Positions 57,591 through 64,000 of a DNA stretch of 64,000 nt are shown in pieces. The position numbers were made by a program, and so were the translations under genes. The DNA comes from Agrypnia vestita. Lineage: Eukaryota > Arthropoda > Insecta > Trichoptera > Phryganeidae. The first letter of the stretch is position 1, and each line of letters opens with the position of its first letter. The notes below the pieces were generated by a model. The model was given only the letters and a program-made list of their open reading frames with translations, was not told the origin of the DNA and made no database searches. The stretch spans positions 25,238-89,237 of the forward strand of contig JADDOH010004277.1 in the NCBI GenBank assembly GCA_016648135.1, given 5' to 3'.

Positions 57591-58607
57591 ATATACACTA
57601 GGCTGTCCCGATAAAAAAAAAATTGACTTATCTTAACACAAGACCTCTCAAAACTTGCGTAATTGAGCGTAAATTACTAAAATAATTTTAAAAATAAAAT
57701 GCATGCAACAACACGTTACCAGCAACTTCGAATTTGTTAGGTTTCAACCTGCAAATACCCTCAAGTTTGAACTTGTTTTTGAGGACTTTCTTGACTTGAC
57801 TCGCGAGTGTTTTCTTCGTAGGTAAAATAATTATTATGCCATAAAAGTACCATGGCGATTGTTACAGTAGTAAAAGCGGACTTTGTGATTTTTAAATAAG
57901 AAGTTCGAGGCGTAGTCAGACTACTTAGGCTATGTTCGGACCATACAAAGAACTTGACAATCAGCAGCTACCAACTATAAGGGACGTCATTAAATTTATT
58001 TTATTTGTCAAGAATGACCTGATTCACGTATAATCGAAAAGATCCATCCAAATCAGATATATATGTGATTGTTTCCGAAGAGATCAACAATATTTGGACC
58101 AAAACTTCGATTCCAACTAAGGAACGAGTTATTTAATTAGTGAAATCCAATTTCGAAAAGAATCTCAATTTGAAAAGATACCCCAAAAACAAACGAAATG
58201 ATAGTTTTGAAAATAAACTGCAATGTTTTTTAGTCATCTGAGAAACTTTTTGACGTTTCCGCTTGTAAATGCACTTCATTTGAATCTTGTGCGTGTCTAA
58301 AACCTAAGAAATTTTACATCAATGAGAGCTGTTTTTGTTGGATCAAATAAATGATAGGAAAATGGTTATAAGCGGTTTTGATAAGAAAGAAACAGCTAGA
58401 TTAATTAAACGACAGCAGATATAAATTTAAGAGTCAATAAGGGTAATAAAAATTCGTGTTTTACTCAAGAAACCGATTATGTCTCAGCAAATTATGATGA
58501 AGATTCAGTGCGTGAATCTTCCCCAGAAACGTATCAGACGTATCTCTTGTAATTGTGTAGCTCAAATTTTTTTTTCATATACATGGACGGGACACCCTAA
58601 TATACAT
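57591..58607 (+). mobile_element. Nested 1,001-bp hAT-like element
   Basis: The element spans 57599-58599. The ends are taggctgtcccg and (inverted) tagggtgtcccg (11 of 12). It is flanked by ATATACAC (57591-57598) and ATATACAT (58600-58607), an 8-bp duplication with one mismatch. Cutting it out restores the host hAT frame, which supports the 8-bp choice over a TA target. The subterminal A9/T9 runs are mirror images. It is younger than the hAT element it sits in. Confidence 0.85.
57932..58450 (+). pseudogene. Decayed Cys-containing ORF of the nested element, not a known transposase
   Basis: Reading across frames in order: MFGPYKELDNQQLPTIRDVI, KFILFVKNDL (57932-58033, ends TAA), then DPSKSDIYVIVSEEINNIWT, KTSIPTKERVI, VKSNFEKNLNLKRYPKNKRN, then KLFDVSACKCTSFESCACLK, PKKFYINESCFCW and, in another frame, IGKW-like text and FDKKETARLIKRQ. 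LPTIRDVI, IW-x-x-x-SIPT, LFD-SACKC and a second Cys pair (CAC) form an ordered set. I recall this set from uncharacterised proteins repeated in insect genomes (e.g. aphids), but not from any transposase. At least three frame breaks and two stops. The cysteines suggest metal binding. Function unknown. Confidence 0.55.
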
Positions 58608-58914
58608 CCCTCTTCTGGATTCAATAATAAGTGAGCTACAGGACCGTCTGTCTCTTGAAATACTTAATTTGTTTCAACTAAGCGTTCTCATGCCAAAAAG
58701 CGAATACAGTAATCAAGACATTGAAACTGTGAAACAACTAGCAACCGATTATACATTGTTACTAGATAATACTCCAGTTTCTGTCGTTGTAAACGAATAT
58801 CGGTTGTGGATGGTGAAGTGGCAGCGGAGTCAGGACATACCGCAGTCGATTTCTGACCTTATTTTAAATTGCGATATTGAGATGTATCCTAATATAAGAA
58901 CTTTTTATGTATAA
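58608..58914 (+). other. Hinge of the hAT remnant (in frame)
   Basis: Part of the transposase pseudogene above. It is the longest uninterrupted piece (IPLLDSIISEL through MYPNIRTFYV) and ends at a TAA where a one-base shift moves the frame into the ATLPVSVATAERSF segment. Confidence 0.7.
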
Positions 58915-59801
58915 TGGCTACACTACCTGTTAGCGTAGCGACAGCGGAAAGATCTTTCTCTACGTTGCGAAGAATCAAATCGTGGCTAAGAGCTTCAATG
59001 GTTGAAGAACGTCTAACCGGACTGCCACTTCTCCACGTCCATAAAAACGTACCCATTGGAGTAGATGAAGTGATAACGCGTTTCGGGAGAAGACGTAAAA
59101 GAAAAATTGATTTTGTTATTTAAATATAGGTAGGTATTTTTAAGTACAGTAGGTAGTTACATTTATTAATAAAATACCTACGTTTTACTTGTAAGTATCT
59201 ATTATTATCAAAATTAAATTATAACTTCTTGTGACTTGACCACGACTATGTGACCCCCCCCTGGCGCCAAAGCTGGATCCGCCCTTGTGTGCAACTACCC
59301 TTACAATAAAAAAATTACCCTGAATACCTACGCCAAAAGAGGAATTACTTTTGTTGAAAATCCACCAGAGATAAATGGATCGACTTATTCGCCCTGGTTT
59401 AATTATTTAGTCAAATGAGACCTATTTTCAAATGAGTAAAAACATTTATGATACTTATTTTGATTATTTTTTATACGGACGAATAAAGATTTTATTATTA
59501 TCCTGCCACCCGGGGCGCCTGACAGTTGACAGACGCGGTATTCATTTCAGTTCAATCCAAATTAACCTGTCAATATCAGGAGACTGAATGATGAGAATTT
59601 AAAGCTTTTCAAATTGTCGGGGCACACCTTCGAAATTTATTGATAAATTGAAATCAAATGAAAAATTATTTTTTTTACACTATGTTGTACGATTATTTTA
59701 ATTTTTGTAAACAAATATTAGTCATGTACAATATGTAAGTATTATTTAAAATTCAATAAGTTCCGGGTTCTGGTCAAGAAAAATCTCGGGTTTAAGTTGA
59801 G

Positions 59802-59990
59802 TGGCTTTTTGGTGTAATGGTCATGACGCTCGCCTAGTGATCTAGTGGTCGATAGTTCAAACCCCATTCCAGGACACCAGTAGTTAGTCCTATTTTCATA
59901 GCACGACCACAAGCGTAAGAGCATCATTATTCCTACTATTTTTAAATTTTATTATTTTGAAAATACTAAGAATATTGATATTAAGAATAC
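59802..59990 (+). repeat. tRNA-derived SINE, family S1
   Basis: ttggtgtaatggtcatgacg, then gatagttcaaaccccattcc (B box), agttagtcctattttcatag, gaaaatactaagaatattga. Same order as 40647-40834. The 3' end and poly(A) are eroded. Confidence 0.8.
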
Positions 59991-60239
59991 GGAAAAACCA
60001 AATTTTTCACTAAATTTGCGTAATTCGAAAACCGAAATTTAGAAATTTGTAACGCAGTTTTCTATTAAAGAATGAATATTTAAAAATTTTAATCCAAAGA
60101 GTTGAGGAATATTTATTAAAGATTGAAGGCATATTTGTTATCAAATTAATTGACAAGTTTAAAAAGTAAAATCGGTTTCAAATTATTAAAAAAAATGAAT
60201 TTGAGAAAGAAGACTATTTGAATTAGAAACTTTATTATT

Positions 60240-60345
60240 ATAAATAAAACTGATCATGAACCCTGGGCCACCCTACAAAGAATTCCATACCTGTTTCCCA
60301 TAAAGTTTCTCATATATTTAAGATAAATAAGAGGTTTCAATAATT
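60240..60345 (+). repeat. Interspersed repeat copy (ctgggcca family)
   Basis: gaaccctgggccaccctaca, agaattccatacctgtttcc and cataaagtttctca match the 62085-62205 copy. Confidence 0.6.
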
Positions 60346-61314
60346 TAATAAAAATACAACTTAATAATAGAATATGTTCTGAAGTTTTTAAAGGTAAACA
60401 GTGTTAACTTTCTGGTTAACCTCATGTAACCGGGCCAGGCTTTATATTATGTATTTGATATGGGAGTGTACTCAATGTAGAATAAATAATCGAATTAAAT
60501 CGAAATAACGCAACGAATTACTTCAAACTTTAGAAAATTCTTACGTTATAAAATAATTCTCCTCAGCCTAATCCTCTCTTGTAAAATGCTGCCCTCTGAC
60601 TTACAATGCTGTAGATGATACTTGTTCACAATATTTATATTCGAGACATTCTCATATCTTCAGCCCATATTTGGACTACAAGGCCGGATTTCACGGAGGC
60701 TTCAAAACAAGATTAACACTGAGCCACATGCCGTACAGGCTCTGTATTGACTTAATAATTCGCTTTCAAAAATACAAAAAGTTGTATTATGTTGCTGGGT
60801 ATATAGGAGAAAAGCCCGTAAAAGAATTATTATTTCATAAAACACTATGAATACGTTTAAAAAATTTAATATAAATCTTCCCTTTTATTAAACTCTTCAG
60901 TACGAAAGTGTAGTGGCACGCGCTGCAGCTTCAAGATTATCAATATCGAGATGGAATATGTTCCACACGAGTAGGTAGACGAGATCAGTCTCGCTGATGC
61001 ATCCCATGGTTCAATTCATAAATATAACGAACATATTATCACATGTGAAGTTTTAGAAACTGGTTTGACGCAGTGGTGTAATTGACTGGGTATTATAACC
61101 ATTCTGTATTTTGATTATCTTCTTTTTATTGCCAAACTAACTGTGCCCGCGGCTTAGCACGTGTAGATTTTTAGTAACTTTTAATAATATTTTATATATA
61201 ACAACAGATGCCTCTATCAGAGGCCAATGCAATATATGAAATGTTCTTGATTCGAATTATAAATAGAACTTTCAAAAACTTGATAATGTGTGGATGTTCT
61301 TACGATGGAATTGG
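60346..61314. other. Intronic AT-rich sequence, no gene seen
   Basis: 60895-61015 (gtagtggcacgcgctgcagc ...) is less AT-rich and may be the 5' part of the repeat whose 3' part is at 61315-61445. Not proven. Confidence 0.45.
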
Positions 61315-61445
61315 TGAACGTTGCATTGTGTAGAGTGATCACTTAAGCCAGCTCATACAGGTTGTAAGCCCTAAGCCATCGTATAAAAGACTTCCATCTA
61401 CTTTTCTCATATATAAATAGCTTCGTCTCTTTGAGACTACTATAA
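61315..61445 (+). repeat. Interspersed repeat copy (ctgggcca family)
   Basis: gaacgttgcattgtgtagag, tgatcacttaagccagctca, gacttccatctacttttctc and tcgtctctttgagacta. Shares gatcacttaagcc with 56379-56391. Confidence 0.65.
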
Positions 61446-62084
61446 TTTATTCTTAATTAATTCATATTTTATCAATTTGTGTATTAACCTTAACATAAAG
61501 ATATATGTCAAACTTTTCTTACACAACTTTTTGGGTTCTACTTATAAATTTGCTACATCTTGAAAAAGCATCACGGGTTGTGTGATATAAGTAATGACAT
61601 TTTACAAAGTTTATAAGAATTTTATTTCGTAATTTTATCACCGATCATAAAACCAGCGATAAGCTAACGCCGGAAAAAATCAAGTTTTACCCACCACGAA
61701 ATCTCATCATTAGAAGTTGTGCTTAGCTTAGAATTATGATGGCTGTCTAACTTGAAGATGCTAGGCGTAAGTTAAGATTTTTATAGGTATTTTGGAACAG
61801 ATTGAAAGTAGGCAAACTAAGTATTGTAAAAGTAATTTCCACGGGGTTATTAAATCATAATTCTCTTACGAATTATTTTTGTATTATTCATATGCATGTT
61901 AATATTTTTATATGAATGTGTTATAGTGTTAATATGAACGATAATATATGAACTTTTCTTATTAACTTTATTATAGACCTAAACATATCGAGATGTTTAA
62001 AATTAATTTAAACAAAACTGCGATGCATAAAAGAATTAATGCACACTGCAGAAAATATTCGACTAAATAACTTAAATTTGAACT

Positions 62085-62205
62085 TGAAAAAAAAATCACT
62101 GCTCGTAAGCTCATAAGCCCTGGGCCATCCTATAAAGACCTCCATATACGTTTCCCTTAGAAAAAGCTCCAACTCTGTGAGACTTCTATAATTTATCTTA
62201 ATAAA
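62085..62205 (+). repeat. Interspersed repeat copy (ctgggcca family)
   Basis: agctcataagccctgggcca, tcctataaagacctccatat, acgtttccctta and ctctgtgagacttctataat. The clearest copy. Inverted pairs of the same unit occur at 6030-6445. Confidence 0.7.
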
Positions 62206-63420
62206 TAATGAATTAATCAGAAAAATACGATTTTATAATACTGTGTCGTATATTCCTAGTCAAGTCGTAAGTTTCAATCAGATACGTTATTTTCTCAATG
62301 ACTTCATTTCCGAATATGTTGTATATTATCCGTCGAAACAAGCATTCTATAAATGTAATAGACTGAAGTAGAAACAAACGATTTTGCCCTAATACTTTGC
62401 CCCCGTGGCTAAAACCTGTAAAAAAAAACAATCCCGAAAATCGATGTAACCTTGAGAACCATCCCATTTTTACATAATGTTATATTTTATATTTTTATGA
62501 CATCCTTTACAAAACCATTTTCAGCTTGTAAGAATATCATTAATCTCAATGAAATTTATGCCTTACATACGATAGAACTCGGTTGGTTAACCTAAGACTC
62601 TTATTTTTTCTGAACCATAACCGATTCGCAAGGCATAACCAAGTATAATTTGCAAATTATTCGTTTTATAGAATACAAAAATACGTAACGACCCAATCAT
62701 TATTTTATTTAAATTCCATTATATTCGAATTCCATTATTTTATATTTTAAAATTAAAATCGATGGAAGTGCATAAGTAAAACTCTCAACAATTTACTATC
62801 AACAAATACATTTCATATATTTTTTGTAGACACTTAATTTTAGAACTGTAGGGCTGTAAATGTCTTATTCTCGAAGTATTGCCGCAAATACACGGGCTCT
62901 GGCTTCGTTGACCTAGGAACAAAGCATACCTATGTCGAGAGGTAATCTTATAAATACATAATTACCACAATATTAAATTGGCTATATTGAAACTCACTCT
63001 ACAACATAATTAGTTATAATAACATTAGTTTGTTAGTTAGTAACACGTTTTTAAATATATTAAAAATTGTACATTTAATGATGTCTTATATGTTTGTCTG
63101 AAAGGATCAACCGACCTGTAAAAAAAAATTGTAGTCAAAAATTTATAAAACAACAAATAAATTTTTAATTTATGCAAATAAATGTTTCTCAGTAATTATC
63201 ACAAAAAATACTGTAAATATTAATTAAAAAATACAATTTGGTATTTTTTTATTTACAAAATAATAAAACGAATATTAAGAACTGCTAATACTTATAATTT
63301 TATTTTATTAGGACAAATATTTATAATATTTTTAAAAAAATCTGGTCAGCAATACACAATTCAAAAGGAAAGCGATGTTCTAAATCTTCCGAAACAAGCA
63401 ACATTTAGTAAAATCATAAA
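62206..63420. other. Intronic AT-rich sequence, no gene seen
   Basis: Nothing recognised. Base composition is extreme from 63120 to 63330. Confidence 0.6.
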
Positions 63421-63427
63421 GTACATA

Positions 63428-63471
63428 TATTCCGATTAAGCTAAAAACATATTTATAGCTTAATCGGAATA
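63428..63471. repeat. Perfect 16-bp stem-loop
   Basis: tattccgattaagcta (63428-63443) and tagcttaatcggaata (63456-63471) with a 12-base loop. Confidence 0.93.
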
Positions 63472-63529
63472 AACTTGATGCAAAATACACATGAAATGAA
63501 GGAATGATCAGAGAAAATTATTCTAGCTA

Positions 63530-63880
63530 TTGATCTCTTTGATGTTTTCCAAAACATTAACTGTCAAACATCCGTCTTTTAATATGAAAAGCTTTTGGCC
63601 TAAACCATTTCACAACCCACTATTTACAAATATTAAAAATAGTAACTGCTACGCTCTTCCCTGCAAAACTCGTGAAATTACTTCTGTAAAGTTTAGTCAA
63701 ACGTATGATCCATATAGATTAATATTAGGAGAGCATTACCGATTTTCGGTATATTTATACATATATATTATATATTATATTAATAATATTCAACCCTGAT
63801 GAAGGCTCGGCTGTGAGCTGAAACTGGTTGGTAATGACACAATAAAGCGGTATCAAACAAAGTGATATTTTATTTAAAGA
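63530..63880 (+). mobile_element. Possible Penelope-like element 3' end with hammerhead-like core
   Basis: After an 89-codon frame without known motif (SFWPKPFHNPLFTNIKNSN; SVKFSQTYDPYRLILGEHYR) comes caaccctgatgaaggctcgg then ctgtgagctgaaactggttg at 63791-63830. CTGATGA and GAAAC are the conserved strings of the hammerhead ribozyme, with a 5-bp stem between them (ggctc/gagct) and cAACC/GGTTg closing outside. Hammerhead motifs are known in Penelope-like retroelements. The reverse transcriptase itself is not visible, so the assignment is tentative. Confidence 0.4.
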
Positions 63881-64000
63881 ATAATATTTTTACTACGATT
63901 TTTTTAAATTAAATTATTTATTTAAATTAAATTAAATAAAAATAAATAAATCAATTTCTTGTTTTATTTAATAAATTAATTCCATAATATTCACTTGCTG

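Larger units (their letters stand above)
57405..59123 (+). pseudogene. hAT transposase C-terminal half, split by an insertion
   Basis: Remnant of a hAT transposase of the group with ZMYM1/p52rIPK-like hosts. Before the insertion: ENADVIYRQLFEEAKEVAEQ, then CPRIVSRQIHRTN and EEYFRRAIY. After it: IYIPLLDSIISELQDRLSLE, DYTLLLDNTPVSVVVNEYRL, then, after a one-base frameshift near 58912, MATLPVSVATAERSFSTLRR and IKSWLR ... MVEERLTGLPLLHVHK. ATAERSFSTLRRIKS is the dimerisation-domain signature of hAT transposases. Removing the nested element and one duplication joins the frame exactly (RRAIY-IPLLD). The N-terminal zinc finger and first catalytic residues are missing. Confidence 0.9.
57197..59295 (+). 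mobile_element. hAT transposon with perfect 8-bp target duplication
   Basis: The element spans 57205-59287, with ends caagcgcggatccag and (inverted) caagggcggatccag, 14 of 15 matching. It is flanked by TGTGCAAC at 57197-57204 and 59288-59295, identical. G/C-only runs lie just inside both ends. Without the 1,001-bp element nested in it (57599-58599, plus 8-bp duplication), it is about 1.07 kb, an internally deleted derivative keeping the C-terminal part of the transposase. Confidence 0.95.

Noticed and set aside
57598..58601. TA as the target duplication of the nested element, with ends GG(C/G)TGTCCCG
   Set aside because: A TA target would leave extra bases and shift the host transposase frame. 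The 8-bp ATATACA(C/T) choice restores it exactly.
1..64000. CRISPR array, operon, phage or plasmid features
   Set aside because: No regularly spaced direct repeats, no bacterial-type gene packing or ribosome binding sites. Introns and SINEs show nuclear eukaryotic DNA.

Overview
The window is very AT-rich eukaryotic DNA from an insect-type nuclear genome. It has spliced exons, tRNA-derived SINEs, RTE- and Jockey/CR1-type LINE remnants, a cecropia-type mariner, hAT elements and many fold-back MITEs. There are no operons, ribosome binding sites or CRISPR arrays. The order of insect cannot be fixed from sequence alone. Some RTE 3' tails resemble ones common in Lepidoptera, but that is only a hint.

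The only host gene I can support is a membrane adenylyl cyclase on the minus strand, closest from memory to the insect type-2 (Ac76E-like) group. Two consecutive exons are visible: 44718-44933 (216 bp, first metal-binding Asp of the C1 catalytic domain) and 8074-8201 (128 bp, second metal-binding Asp). Both boundaries are GT/AG and the join is phase 0. The 36.5 kb between them is one intron, and positions 1-8073 and 44934-64000 are then most likely flanking introns of the same gene.

Layout by region. 1-8 kb: fold-back end, tRNA-like sequence, RTE fragment, palindromic MITEs, a hAT-type MITE with target duplication. 8-15 kb: exon B, LINE tails, fold-back MITEs, SINE heads. 15.8-19.9 kb: a decayed Jockey/CR1-type LINE split by a 1,276-bp mariner with TA duplication. 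20-24 kb: long fold-back elements, LINE tail, reverse SINE. 26-40 kb: three loci with heat-shock-element-like motifs, an AT-rich LINE tail, a TA-flanked MITE, a GC-rich possibly coding block, smaller MITEs. 40-45 kb: SINE with poly(A), RT remnant, 185-bp tandem duplication, exon A. 45-57 kb: perfect inverted repeats, second RTE fragment, CpG-rich block, LINE 3' end. 57.2-59.3 kb: a hAT element (perfect 8-bp duplication) interrupted by a second hAT-like element of 1,001 bp carrying the wreck of a cysteine-containing protein that is not a recognised transposase. 60-64 kb: interspersed repeats and a Penelope-like 3' tail with a hammerhead-like core.

The cyclase exons are the only sequence under evident coding constraint. 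Everything else is intronic transposon sediment, several layers of which can be ordered by nesting.
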